Positions 34,805 through 47,401 of a stretch of 64,000 nucleotides of DNA are shown one piece after another. Origin of the DNA: Erodium maritimum. Its lineage: Eukaryota; Streptophyta; Magnoliopsida; Geraniales; Geraniaceae. The notes under the pieces are model-generated. The model saw nothing but the letters and a program-made list of their open reading frames with translations. It did not search any database and had not been told where the DNA came from. Location of the stretch: positions 41,162,557-41,226,556 of the forward strand of contig OY997594.1 of the NCBI GenBank assembly GCA_963921825.1, written 5' to 3'. The stretch's first letter is position 1; each line of letters begins with the position of its first letter. The position numbers and the translations under genes were made by a program.

Positions 34805-35188
34805 TTAAAGGTTGTCATTTCGTATGTATCCTTCCCACGGATACACGCACAAGCTCAGTCGCTGCCGATCCTCACGGATCCTCGCAGTCTCTCTAAGACC
34901 TCGCTCCACTACCGTCGTCGTGCCTACCAACTCCGAACATACCCGATCCTCGGGGTAAGGACTCGATCCAGCATTAGGGCTCTTGAGCCCTCTCTCGAAC
35001 CTCATGTATCGGTTCGCTTCTCCAACTCTACAGGAATGACAGACCCTAGTCAACACCACCCTACCACCAACCGGCGTGTCCAGACGCAGGGGTGGACTCA
35101 ACGGCTCTAAACTCAGCCCCAACCTCTCCGCACAACTCGACGAACAAACGATTGTGACATCCCGGTATCCAATAAAACTGACGCCCAA
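34805..35188 (-). pseudogene. Gy-2 aspartic protease-like remnant
   Basis: The minus-strand reading contains CAERLGLSLEPLSPPLRLDT and PVGGRVVLTRVC. These fit the region just after the active-site flap of plant Ty3/gypsy pepsin-like protease. The canonical D-S/T-G triad is not clearly visible. It lies only about 0.5 kb from the integrase end, so RT, RNase H and most of integrase are not represented between them. Confidence 0.6.
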
Positions 35189-36009
35189 ATCGGAGACCGA
35201 ACACCCACTCCATTAGTCACTCCGGTAAGGTCTAGTGCAACCCTCACACGGTCCTCTATGCATTTACTTATAACTTTCCGCAACCAAACCAGTGTTCGCT
35301 ACTCGTCCCTTGCGGGAAAGTAGTAAAGAGGATGAGCGTTATGCTCACCTCCACGGACACCCGTTCGATTATGGCATACTAGTAAAGCACTAAAGACTTA
35401 CCGATCTAACCAGGGCAAACCACTACCTCAAAACCTGATGCCAAACGTCACACTGCTCACGCTATCAACACCTCAAGTACTCGCTCAAGTAAGATAAACC
35501 TCGACACGGGAAACACGTCCTCAATTCAGTGAATCACTATTGCTCACAACCCCAACACCCCAATACCCCAATTACCCGATCACGTAGGGAAACCTCAAGA
35601 CGGGGATCACGCTCTCAACTAAGCAAATACTATTGGTCACACTATCAATACCCCAATAATCCGAACACATAAGGAAACCTCAATTAACCCACTCACGTGA
35701 AGGAAACCTCAACCCACCCGTTCACGCGAGGGAAACCTCGAACACCCGTTTACATAGGGGAAACCTAGTTCGTATGGCGCCGCAGTGCACCAACCCTAAC
35801 CCCTCTCCATGGTGAGATTCTCACACCGAGGCGCTGTATCATTACCGTAGGTTATTGATGAGTCTCGAACCCAAAACCTCATCCTTTAACACTGAACTTA
35901 CGCTCTCTACAACCAACCCTACCGTGAACACAACCTCTCAAACCAACACTCAACCGTGCAAACGTGAACCCAGTCACGCAACAACAACACTAACAACACG
36001 ACGAAACCA

Positions 36010-36240
36010 AATTTTTTTGAAAGCAGCTGGCTGGACCAGGCCGGTAAGTGGGTCGGACCGTGCAGCATTCCGGGCCGGTGAGTGGCCTAGACCGCTCCAC
36101 CTTCCGGACCGAGCTTCCATCCAGGCCGGTAAGCCACCCAGACCGTGCGTCCCTCCGGGCCGGCAAGCCACCCGGACCATGCGTTCTTCCGGGCCAAACC
36201 AGTGGCCCCGACAACGTCTCCTACCGGGCCGGTCCACGGC
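36010..36240. repeat. GC-rich imperfect repeats in Gy-2 leader, about five copies
   Basis: The recurring pattern is GGGCCGGTAAGCCACCCGGACC with variants such as AGGCCGGTAAGTGGGTCGGACC, spaced about 45-50 bp, between the primer site and the coding remnants. Confidence 0.7.
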
Positions 36241-36879
36241 CTGCCCCGTAGGTGTGACGATGTCGCACTCAACACAACCGCTATGTCTACCCTAGGGCAC
36301 TCGTATCTTACCCTATTCATAGCGACCCGCACATTAGTGTGTCGCAGACATTCGACCACCAACCTAACGGCACACGTACAATAATTCAAGACCAAACACA
36401 ACTCACTCAACCTCAATCCCAAGCCAACACGGCCAAACAACAACACAACAACACTCGCCCACCGGGCCAACCAACTTAAACACACGCCCACAGGGCCAAC
36501 CAATTTTAAAACACGCCCACCGGGCCACAAACTTTAAAGCTTCCTCCTTCTCATTACAAAACCTCATTTTTGACATCACGTAGTTACAACTCGGTCCAGG
36601 CATCCACGAACCACATTGTACCCACTGATGTCAACACCGTCACGTTCGACTACAGGAGCGCTCATGAGTCGAGTCGCGACAGCTTAAAAATGTTTCACTA
36701 AGGAACACACAAACAGTATGCCAGTAACCCCGTACTGCACATACACACAAACACAAACAGGACTCACAACACAACGGGTCTACACACGGTTCCGACCTGC
36801 GTACCCAACGCACGACGGGACTTTACTAACTCGACTCTCCCCACCTAATTGACGTACAGTCCGAGGTGTGAAACCTCGA

Positions 36880-36893
36880 GCTCTGATACCAAG
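36880..36893 (-). promoter_or_regulatory. Gy-2 primer binding site
   Basis: GCTCTGATACCAAG contains the reverse complement of TGGTATCAGAGC, the initiator tRNA-Met site, beside the right LTR. Confidence 0.88.
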
Positions 36894-39219
36894 CTATCAC
36901 GCCCCAATTTCAGAAAACCGAACTCGGGACGCGAACGTTTAAAAACAATAAAACATTTTGGAACCTTTTACATTAAATCACTTTAAAATCACCATTTGTT
37001 CATCAAAAATAATCATTTACAACTTAAAGGTACGTCCCAACAAATGGACAAAAGCATGGTATACGTCACTAGACTCAACAAAAAACCCAGAATCCCGCCC
37101 CTACCTCTTCAAGCTTCGGAAGCTCACCTAGTCCAACCTGCGACCGGTACCTGTAGGAAAAGCAGCTAGGGGTGAGCGTTCGCTCACCACCACGGATAAC
37201 ATACTGACTACGGCATACTTAGCAGACAATGTCGGTAACACCAACAACCAACTCAATACCGGGGATCACTATCCCCAAACTCAAGTAACCCGACTGACAC
37301 ACACACACTGATACTTTCCTCAACCGACTCAACACTCGGACACATAAAGTGGACCCGACTCAACGATTGACGACCTCCTCCAAAGACACGACAGACAACC
37401 ACTCAACACCCAAGATCACAAAGGATCGCACACCAAACAAGATCACAAAGGATCGCACGCTAGCTGCTCAGTAACCTCTCTCACTCACGCGCTTTGCCAG
37501 TCCCGGTCAGGCCAGGCGGTCGACCTGTCTCAGTAACCTCTCTCACTCACGCGCTTCGCCGACACAAAGTCGGGCCAGTCGGTCGACCTGTCTCAGTAAC
37601 CTCTCTCACTCACACGCTTTGCGAGTCTCGGTCAGGCCAGGCGGTCGACCTGTCTCAGTAACCTCTCTCACTCACGCGCTTTGCCAGTCCCGGTCAGGCC
37701 AGGCGGTCGACCTGTCTCAGTAACCTCTCTCACTCACGCGCTTTACCAGTCCCGGTCAGGCCAGGCGGTCGACCTGTCTCAGTAACCACAATCACAATCA
37801 CAAGCAAGTTCAACAAACAACAACAACACAGATTCAACACTCCATGGGCACTCACGGCCACCCAAGACACACCAACAGTAACTCACGGGCTCAACGACCC
37901 CACGGGCACTCACGGCCACCCAAGACACACCGACAATAACTCACGGGCTCAACAACCCCACGGGCACTCACGGCCACCCAAGACTCCGACAATAACTCAC
38001 AGGCTCAACAACCCCACGGGCACTCACGGCCACCCAAGACACACCAACAGTAAAGACACGGGTTCAACAACCCCACGGGCACTCACGGCCACCCAAGACA
38101 CACCCACAGTAAAGACACGGGTTCAACAACCCCACGGGCACTGATGGCCACCCAAGACACACCCACAGTAAAGACACGGGTTCAACAACCCCTCGGGCAC
38201 TCATGGCCACCTAAGACACCAACAGTAAAACACGGGCTCTCATGGCCACCCAAGACACAACAGTAAAGTACGGGCTCTCATGGCCACCCAACACACAAAT
38301 TACACAAACAACCTCCGGGCATAACCATTGCCTCCAGTAGTCCTAATATCAACAATTTCACAATCAACCTCCGGGCATGGTCACATGCCTCCAGTACTCC
38401 TAATATCGATAAGTTCACAATCAACCTTCGGGCATGGTCATATGCCTCCAGTAATTCTAACATCGATAAGTTCTCTGCTCCTACGACACTACTAAGTGTC
38501 ACGTGCATTTCCAATCTTCGATAACCTACTTAACCCATGACACCCCAAGTGTCACATGCATTTCTAATATTCGATAACCTACTTAACCCACGACACCCAA
38601 GTGTCACATGCAATTCTACTGTTAACTTTCCCTAGTCAAGGCCGAGATCCGGCTACTTTTCCCTACCTCGTAATGCGTTCCCACAAGTTCACAACCAAGC
38701 TCCGGCGTGCGCACGATCACTCGCCTAGCTTTCCCTTTACGCGGTCCTCAGCACGATCTAACAAGATCACAATTAAAACACTTTTTAAGTTTGCAGACAA
38801 AGCTGAATTTTAATGAATTTGACGCCCAAACTCAACCCCGACAATGTTGATCACTCCCAAACTTCCCAATTACTCGACATTTTCAATAATGGGCCCGGAA
38901 AGGCCCGTTTCGCCCGACCCGGCGAATCTGCCCGGGATTGGAAAACGTCCTTCCGGGGCTCCGAAAATTCCCGTTTTCGTTTCTACGGTCTTAGAATAAT
39001 TCAAGGGTTCCAACGCAATCGACGGAATCAATTTCCGACTCCCGAGCAATTTAATTCGCGTTTAAAGTTTCTAAAACCGTCAATTACAACTTTTACAATT
39101 TAATTCCATAATTCGTCCCGGGTGTGAATTATCGACCCGGGGATCATCCAAGACCACCCGAACACGAAAAACCCGAGGCCCGACCATGTGGGCCCCACAC
39201 GGCCACAACGAAAAATGTT

Positions 39220-39224
39220 CCTTT
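39220..39224. repeat. Co-2 target site duplication, left
   Basis: CCTTT is repeated at 47397-47401. Confidence 0.9.
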
Positions 39225-40631
39225 TGTTGGGTCTCGAGGTAGGGTTGGAGATGAACCAACTCGCAGCGGAAAATCAAGGAAAACCAAGAGACGATTAAAA
39301 CCATGAAACAACTTAATCGTCTCATGGTTTTAATCGTCTCTTGGTTTTCATTGATTTTCCGCTGCGAGTTGGTTCATCTCCAACCCTACCTCGAGACCCA
39401 ACAGAATCTCCAACACCTTAATCTTTGTCTTGCTTACTTAGTACTAATTAATCAAGAGTTGATTAATTAGTTCCATGGGCCTTGGTTGCATGGGCCTTTC
39501 ATGGGCCTCTTGGAACATGGCCCGTGGCCATTTCTAACGAGGTCCCGTGATTCGCTCATCGCCTCCAAGCCTTCCATACCGGAAATGTCCAACATTATCC
39601 GACGCGATCAATCCCAAGACTCCAAGACTTGTCTCGATCCGTAAAGTCCTATTCACGTACGAGCACATGACCCAAAACCCAGTTTTGGTCATGTCCCGAG
39701 ACAACTCCCTTTTGGCCATTCTCCATAAATGTGTCAATGAGTTTCATCCTCCGGTGTGACCCTTAGGTTTATGCATGTCAATAGATCAACGTAAAATCCC
39801 ATTTTACTTGATCCTATTTAAGTGGCAACTAACGAGACTTTAGTATTGCCTGACACTGCATAACGAATCGACCCTGTCGATTCTAACCTTTCCGTCATCC
39901 CTGTCATTATCCTTTTATCTCCGATATCCTGATTGAGATAAGGCATAGAGTCGTCATCCTTATTATTCTCAATCACCGTTCCTTGATATGTGAGATGACT
40001 GAAGATATGATACCCAGTATCATGTGCATGGCCATGCTATTCTTTCAGTCACTCTCGATCAAGCGGCCAAGAACCGATATCTTTCGCATACCTCAGTATG
40101 AGGGATAAATCCCTTAGCCGCCTTTCGTGTCACTCATGTAGCCCGTCCCCAAGCCAATCCTGGCCGTTATGGAAGCCCTGTTACGGACAACGTTAGGCTC
40201 AGGTCAAACTCAGTTGTTGACTACATAGCGATCACAAAGACTCCTTGGTCTAAGGATACATGACAAGCTACAACACTGAATATGTTCATGACTTAATCTA
40301 TGGCACATATTCAGGGCGGGTCGTCCAATATCATGTCCCACATGATATCTATGATCAGACTCCGGAATCTCATTCCAATGACTAACAGAACGTAAGCCAT
40401 AAAGAGCCATCTTTCATACTAGTCGCTTCTAGTGAAGCTTTGTTGACTAGGGACCCATCGAGTGTGATCTATCTCGATCTATGGTTCTATTCGCATGGTG
40501 GGCATAAATCAGAGCACACGTCGATATATTACTCCAACACATAAGTAATATAAAGCCGCTTTAATTTTATTGCTAACGATGATATGTACATTTGGACATT
40601 TAGGATTGAACTACGGGCACTAAGACTAACA
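39225..40631 (-). repeat. Co-2 left (3') LTR with inverted repeat at its edge
   Basis: It ends TAAGACTAACA at 40631. Its outer edge is a near-perfect palindrome: 82 bp (39225-39306), a 15 bp spacer, then the reverse complement (39322-39403). Confidence 0.92.
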
Positions 40632-40782
40632 ATCTCCCACTTGCCCTAGTTCCAATCTAAACTCCAATATGTCCCCATCGACTTTACATGTCTAACATGT
40701 TCAGGCAGTGACACTGCCTTAGTCAAAGGGTTGGCTATGTTATCATCTGTTGCAATATCGGTTATCTTCACTTCACCTCAGT

Positions 40783-40980
40783 TCAGTATTTATCTGATGA
40801 GGTGGATACGCCGCAGTACATGTTTGGATTTGTTATACGATCTAGGCTTTTAGCTTGAGCAATGGCCCTTGTGTTGTCGCAAGATGGATTCACCAGGCTG
40901 GATGGGTTTTTAATTACACCCAGCCCTGCCATGAATTTCCAAATCCACATAGCCTCCTTAGCTGCCTCTGCAGCATCCAT
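40783..40980 (-). pseudogene. Co-2 RNase H remnant
   Basis: The minus-strand reading contains MDAAEAAKEAMWIWKFM and SCDNTRAIAQAK. These are the copia RNase H motifs around the catalytic glutamate and second aspartate (E-A-x-x-E-A, CDNxxAI). It lies just inside the 3' LTR as expected. Confidence 0.88.
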
Positions 40981-41482
40981 GTACTTGGCCTCTATCGTAG
41001 ATTCGGCAATGATATCTTCCTTTACGCTCTCCCAGCTAAAGCTCTACCATTCAGCGTAAACACATATCCTGATTGACTTCTAAAGTCATCTGGATTTGTC
41101 TTGGAAAACTAGCGTCTACTCATCCTTCGACGACTAGTTCAACATCATCTTTCCCCCGGGTTAGAATGATGTCTACTGGTACAACATAAGGCTTACGAGA
41201 CGTCTGGTCTCATACATGTCATGGCATATATGATCGATCCTACCCCCAGGCGCATAAGATTCTCATCATCCTTTTCAGCTCATCAGGTGTCTTAGGACAC
41301 TAAGTCTTGCTGAGATGAATGCCATGACTAGTGGGTAAGAGTCCTTTCTTTGAATCGAGCATTAAGAACCTACTCAATGCCTTGTTCACATGGGTTCCCT
41401 GACTTAAATCCAAGACCCTCTTGGTGCGATCTCTACATATCTTAATCCTTAAGATATAAGAAGCATCGCCTAAGTCCTTTAT

Positions 41483-42199
41483 TTAAAAACACTTCCTCAA
41501 CCAAGCTTTAGTCTCGTGCAAGGTTGCGATGTCGTTTTCAATGAGAACCAGAAAGGTAATCTTGCTCCCACTAGCCTTCTTATAAACGCAAGATTCATCC
41601 TCGTTTTTGATTAAGCCAAATCCAATTACAGCTTCATCAAAACGAAAGATCCAACTCCGAGAAGTTCGTTTCAATCCATAAATGGATTTCAACAACTTAT
41701 AAATTTTTCCTTTATTCTTCGGATCGTCAAAACCTTTGGGCCGAGACATACAAACGTACTCAGTCAAATTTCCATTTAGGAAAGCGGTTTTGACATCCAC
41801 TTGCCATATCTCGTAATTATAATACGCAGTTATGTCAAGAAGAATTTGGATCGATTTTGACCATAGCCACTAGGGAGAAGGTTTCCTCATAGTCAATCCA
41901 TGCCTATAACCTTTCGCCACCAGTTGAGCTTTGTAGGTCAGAGGGTTGCCATCCATGTCCATCTTTACCTTGAAGATCCATTTGCATCCGATGGTCTTCA
42001 CACCATTGATGGGATCAACCGGTTCCCACACTCGGTTGTCCGACATGGATTGCATTTCCTCCCTCATGGCTCCCAGCCATAACTCGGAGTCGGGCCCATC
42101 CACGACTTCTTGAAAGGTGGCTGGATCATCGTGATCCACCATGACTTCATTGTCACCTCCGGATACCATATATTGGAGGTGGAAGGTTGATCCTTTCAA
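41483..42199 (-). pseudogene. Co-2 reverse transcriptase remnant
   Basis: The upstream piece (41870-42199) has ELWLGAMREEMQSMSDNRVW and GCKWIFKVKMD, the start of copia RT. The next piece (41483-41800) has MDVKTAFLNGNLTEYVCMSR and GLKRTSRSWIFRFDE. It is a fossil; the same region in Co-1 is at 18015-18780. Confidence 0.92.
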
Positions 42200-42820
42200 A
42201 TCGCCTTGGACCTTCCGGAATTGTAACAGGAATTGGTTCTTACTCTACGACAATCTCTGGCTCCTTTCTACTGGGTTGCCAATTGGTTTAGACAGATCTG
42301 TACCATCCTGAATTTCTTCGAGATGCACAGTCCTCCCAATGACGTCTTTGGAAACAAAACTCCTTTTCCATAAAGACCCCACCCCAAGCGACGAACACCA
42401 TGTTCTCACTGGGATTGTAGAAGTAGTATCCCCTTGTTGCTTTGGGATACCACACGAAGGTGCATATCTCATATCTTGGTTCGAGCTTAGTCGAAACCAA
42501 ATGTTTCACATAAGCCTCGCAACCACAAATCTTTAGGAAGGACAAAGCGGGCATCATCCCGTACCATTTAAAATGGTGTCCCTTCCACACCCTTCGTCGA
42601 AGCCCGATTCATTATGAATGCGGTCGTCTCTAGAGCATAACCCCTGAAAGAGATTGGGAGATCAGTCCAACTAATCTTGGAACGGACCATTGTCTAACAA
42701 TGTCCGACTTCTCCGTTTGGCTACACCTTTCAACTACAGTGTCCCAGGAGGAGTCCATTCCAAAAGGATCTCATTCTCTTTTATATGATCTAATAACTCT
42801 GTGGTCAAGTATTTTCCACC

Positions 42821-43444
42821 TCAATCCAATCGAAGTGCCTTAATACCTTTGTCGAGCTGGTTTTCTACTTTAGTCTTAAACTCTTTGAATTTATCAAAAG
42901 CTTCAGACTTATGTCTCAGCGAATAGACATAACCATATTTACTGTAATCATCAGTAAATGTGATAAAGTAACTAAAACCCCTCCTGGCAAGTGAACTTAT
43001 TGGTCTACACACATTCGAGTGTATCAGCCCCAATAATTCACCCGCCCTTTCATCGCGATCGATAAAGGGCACTTTAGTCATTTTGCTCATCAAACAAACC
43101 TTGCACCTATCGATCGAATGGAATTCGAATGAACCTGAAAGCCCGCACTTCTGAAGTGCTGATAGGCGCTTCTTGTTTATGCGACCCAAATGACAGTACC
43201 ATAACAGAGTTAGGTTTAAATCGTTGGATTTAGACCTCTTGGTATTAACGGAATATATAGAACTTGAGGCATTGTTACCCATATCTATATATGTACAATC
43301 CTCCAACCATGTCAGTACTGGTATAAAACATATCATTGCATAAAACATTGAAATCTCCATTTCCAATATTAACATTATATCCTTCCTTGTCAAACACGGA
43401 TACAGATATAATATTCCTACTAAAAGTAGGTATGCAATATACAT
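42821..43444 (-). pseudogene. Co-2 GAG-pre-integrase and integrase remnant
   Basis: The minus-strand reading contains LTLLWYCHLGRINKKRLSAL and CKVCLMSKMTKVPF (HHCC-type zinc-binding region), followed by GELLGLIHSNVCRPISSLA and YFITFTDDYSKYGYVYSL (integrase core). Confidence 0.92.
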
Positions 43445-43651
43445 TATACAATACTAAGACAAGGACTCTTGGCAAAGCAAGACTCATGGATCCTACAGTA
43501 GTTGCCACAACTCTGAGGTCCATTTCGTGCTTTCCAAATCTCTCCTACTTTCAGCCACCATATATTAGTGCATGTGTGAGATTCAGTCATGGTATCTAAT
43601 ATCCATAAATCTTTGGAAGTAGAGAGATGTAGCTCTATAGAGTTAATACCG

Positions 43652-43780
43652 AATGAAGGCACGGTCCCACCGCCCTTCCTTAGATCATCCAGGTTTCCTG
43701 ATGAAGGCGCAGTCCTACTGCCCTTCTTCAGATCATCCAGGCTATTTGATGAAGGCGTAGTCCCACTGCCCTTCTTCAGA
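43652..43780 (-). repeat. 57 bp coding repeat in Co-2 gag
   Basis: Tandem GATGAAGGC...CCCTTCTTCAGATCA units match the array in Co-1 at 20226-20352. Confidence 0.75.
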
Positions 43781-43918
43781 TCAGCCGTGAACTTCCTGTA
43801 ATCCCGGTTCCAATGACCAGGCTGTTGGTAGTAGAAGCAGACATTCTCAGGTGTCTCATCTTTCCTGCCAAGTGCGCATGGGCCCAGCCCTTGCCACTTC
43901 CAATTCCCTTGTTGACCA

Positions 43919-44152
43919 TCAGAATATCCTTGGATCCCAGATCCCTGAGATATTCTTCTCAGCAGTTAATGACACTTCATGTAACTCTGATATGGTCTTA
44001 GAGACAGCCTTGTCAAGGACATATTCTTTGCGTTCAGACTTGAGGACTATCCTCAAAATTCTGTACCAGTCCAAATAGTTTGTCCCATTTAGCTTGACCC
44101 TGTCAAGAATGGTTTTTAATGACAAACTATTAATGTTCGCTGAATTTGCCAT
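43919..44152 (-). pseudogene. Co-2 gag start
   Basis: The minus-strand reading starts MANSANINSLSLKTI and contains KLNGTNYLDWYRILRIVL, the conserved start of copia Gag. Confidence 0.88.
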
Positions 44153-45708
44153 TTGATCTACAACAGATAAAATTCAATCAGTAAACTGAATAAATTTTAT
44201 GAAGATCAAGCTTAAACACCAACAATCGATTCTAAACCTTTAGAATCTGAAACCAAGATCCTTGATTCACTCGATTAAGCTGAACTAATGCTCACCACTT
44301 AATCGAGCTATGTAGGTAGGACTCCATCCAATCACATCCAATGTGACTCTTGGCTAGGGTATGTACTTATGTACACGACTTACCCTATCTGTTACCCTAG
44401 CTCAACCTCAGGCTGAGAATCGTAGTCGGGTCCACCAATTTTCAACTATGGCCCGTCACTATGTAGGTGCTCCGCTAATGCGCACGGCACCCACATATGT
44501 CGTCCAAACATACTACCCCGCTTCCCCATGGATGCTCCGCTAATGCGCACGACACCCATAGGACGGGGAGGTAGTAAGGTGTTGATTATTGGGAGGTATC
44601 GGACATGACCCGCTTTTACTTGTCCAGTTGTGTTCAAAACTTTGGCACATCCTAGATGCGATGAGCACATCAACTACATTCCAAATGCAATGATGCCTCA
44701 AATTACATCCAATGTAATTCTTCCTTTGAACCCTTCAACTACATCCAATGCAATGATGGTTCTAAGGGTTCACACACAAGGATTAAAATTCCAATTTTAT
44801 CTTTGCATGTGAGGTGATATGCTCGGTAAATAAAGTTAAGCATGCAATTCTAAAACACATAGAATTAATAATGCATAAACTAAACCAAGCATAAAGCGAT
44901 AAATGTGCACATAATAGCCCCCTAAACTAACTCCCACTAGCTTCTTGAGCTCCACCGACTCCAAGCCGATGCCAACACCCGAAAAGCCACCAAATGACCT
45001 TTTCGCCCTTTCTTCGTCTTAAGTAAAAAATTACAATTTAATACACGACTCGCAGGTCGGGAATAAATAAATATTACAAACAAGTGGTTCGACGACCACA
45101 CCTTGAAAGAATAATTACACGCTAACTCTAACGGCTCGCAGGCCGTGAAAAGCGATAAATAATTAAATCGAGCTCGGGGCTATTATGTACACCATGCCAA
45201 CATCACATCACACATCATGTTATCAAACAAGCATGTTATCAAACATCATGTGATTTTCCGTTTTTAATTAATAGCCAAGTTTCGAAAATTTTTGATGCTC
45301 GGTTTATCGAAACCGTTCAAAAATGAAACTTTTGAACATTTGATCTTCGAGTTCGTCATGACGGTTCCAAACTCGTCATAACTAACAAAACGGTTTAGCC
45401 TTGGCATATCAACCATCCAATGGTCATGCTTGGCCTAGCTCCGTCCAACGGAGCCCCGTTCGGTCCCGGTTTCGGCTCCCCGAGAGTCCCGCTCCCGAGA
45501 CCCGAAAAATCAAATTTTTTTCAAAATTTCCAGATTTGAAATAATTTTCAAAAATTCATTTTACATGCATTAAATCCATGAATAAGAATTTAAAACATGT
45601 TATCAAACAATTTAGCAAAACAACATGCCAAAAACGAAACTTTCAAGCAAAACCGAAACTTTGAACACCGTCTTGTGAATCCCGAAGGTAGCACGGCTCT
45701 GATTCCAC

Positions 45709-47396
45709 TGTTCGGTCTCGAGGTAGGGTTGGAGATGAACCAACTCGCAGCGGAAAATCAAGGAAAACCAAGAGACGATTAAAACCATGAAACAACTAAC
45801 AAAGAATGGATTCACAAGAGAAAAATTCAGCACTAGTTCTTACCAAAACAAGAACACCGGGTAACGAATGATTGGCTTGAGTCTCCAAGACGCCTACGTA
45901 TCCACATGGGAATCAAAGCCACGTAGTTCTTCTCTTTGAGGACTCAAGAACACAAAAATGGAGGAGGAAACTAGCCAAACCCGAAATGGCCATGGAAGAG
46001 GGAGAGAAAAATGTGTTTCCTATTCTTGTCTTGTGTTTGTTATGTTGAAAAAGGATAACTTAAACATAACAAAACCCATACTTGTCCAACTAAAGGCATG
46101 GGACAAGTATGGTGTCAAGTAAGGTGTAAATAGGACAAGTATGGCAAGACAAGATTGGGTTAGGTGGTGAATCACCAACACCTTAATCTTTGTCTTGCTT
46201 ACTGAGTACTAATTAATCAAGACTTGATTAATTAGTTCCATGGGCCTTGGTTGCATGGGCCTTTCATGGGCCTCTTGGAACATGGCCCGTGGCCATTTCT
46301 AACGAGGTCCCGTGATTCGCTCATCGCCTCCAAGCCTTCCATACCGGAAATGTCCAACATTATCCGACGCGATCAATCCCAAGACTCCAAGCCTTGTCTC
46401 GATCCGTAAAGTCCTATTCACGTACGAGCACATGACCCAAAACCCAGTTTTGGTCATGTCCCGAGACAACTCCCTTTTGGCCATTCTCCATAAATGTGTC
46501 AATGAGTTTCATCCTCCGGTGTGACCCTTAGGTTTATGCATGTCAATAGATCAACGTAAAATCCCATTTTACTTGATCCTATTTAAGTGGCAACTAACGA
46601 GACTTTAGTATTGCCTGACACTGCATAACGAATCGACCCTGTCGATTCTAACCTTTCCGTCATCCCTGTCATTATCCTTTTATCTCCGATATCCTGATTG
46701 AGATAAGGCATAGAGCCGTCATCCTTATTATTCTCAATCACCGTTCCTTGATATGTGAGATGACTGAAGATATGATACCCAGTATCATGTGCATGGCCAT
46801 GCTATTCTTTCAGTCACTCTCGATCAAGCGGCCGAGAACCGATATCTTTCCCATACCTCAGTATGAGGGATAAATCCCTTAGCCGCCTTTCGTGTCACTC
46901 ATGTAGCCCGTCCCCAAGCCAATCCTGGCCGTTATGGAAGCCCTGTTATGGACAACGTTAGGCTCAGGTCAAACTCAGTTGTTGACTACATAGCGATCAC
47001 AAAGACTCCTTGGTCTAAGGATACATGACAAGCTACAACACTGAATATGTTCATGACTTAATCTATGGCACATATTCAGGGCGGGTCGTCCAATATCATG
47101 TCCCACATGATATCTATGATCAGACTCCGGAATCCCATTCCAATGACTAACAGAACGTAAGCCATAAAGAGCCATCTTTCATACTAGTCGCTTCTAGTGA
47201 AGCTTTGTTGACTAGGGACCCATCGAGTGTGATCTATCTCGATCTATGGTTCTATTCGCATGGTGGGCATAGATCAGAGCACACGTCGATATATTACTCC
47301 AACACATAAGTAATATAAAGCCGCTTTAATTTTATTGCTAATGATGATATGTACATTTGGACATTTAGGATTGAACTACGGGCACTAAGACTAACA
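45709..47396 (-). repeat. Co-2 right (5') LTR
   Basis: A 1688 bp LTR from TGTTCGGTCTCG to TAAGACTAACA. The primer site CTCTGATTCCA lies just before it. Confidence 0.93.
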
Positions 47397-47401
47397 CCTT
47401 T
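47397..47401. repeat. Co-2 target site duplication, right
   Basis: The second CCTTT; Gy-2 LTR sequence resumes. Confidence 0.9.

Larger units (their letters stand above)
39225..47396 (-). mobile_element. Co-2: Ty1/copia LTR retrotransposon, young, broken
   Basis: A minus-strand element of 8.17 kb with a CCTTT target duplication. It reads left (3') LTR 39225-40631, interior 40632-45708 and right (5') LTR 45709-47396 (1.69 kb). In its own direction it shows a primer site, gag, GAG-pre-integrase, integrase, RT and RNase H in the copia order. LTR stretches compared by eye differ by less than 1%, making it the youngest insertion here. The coding region is nonetheless broken in at least ten places. 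It is the same family as Co-1 and sits inside the LTR of Gy-2. Confidence 0.93.

Noticed and set aside
36010-36240. A tRNA- or structured-RNA-like GC-rich segment
   Set aside because: The pattern is an imperfect direct repeat without a cloverleaf or known RNA motif.
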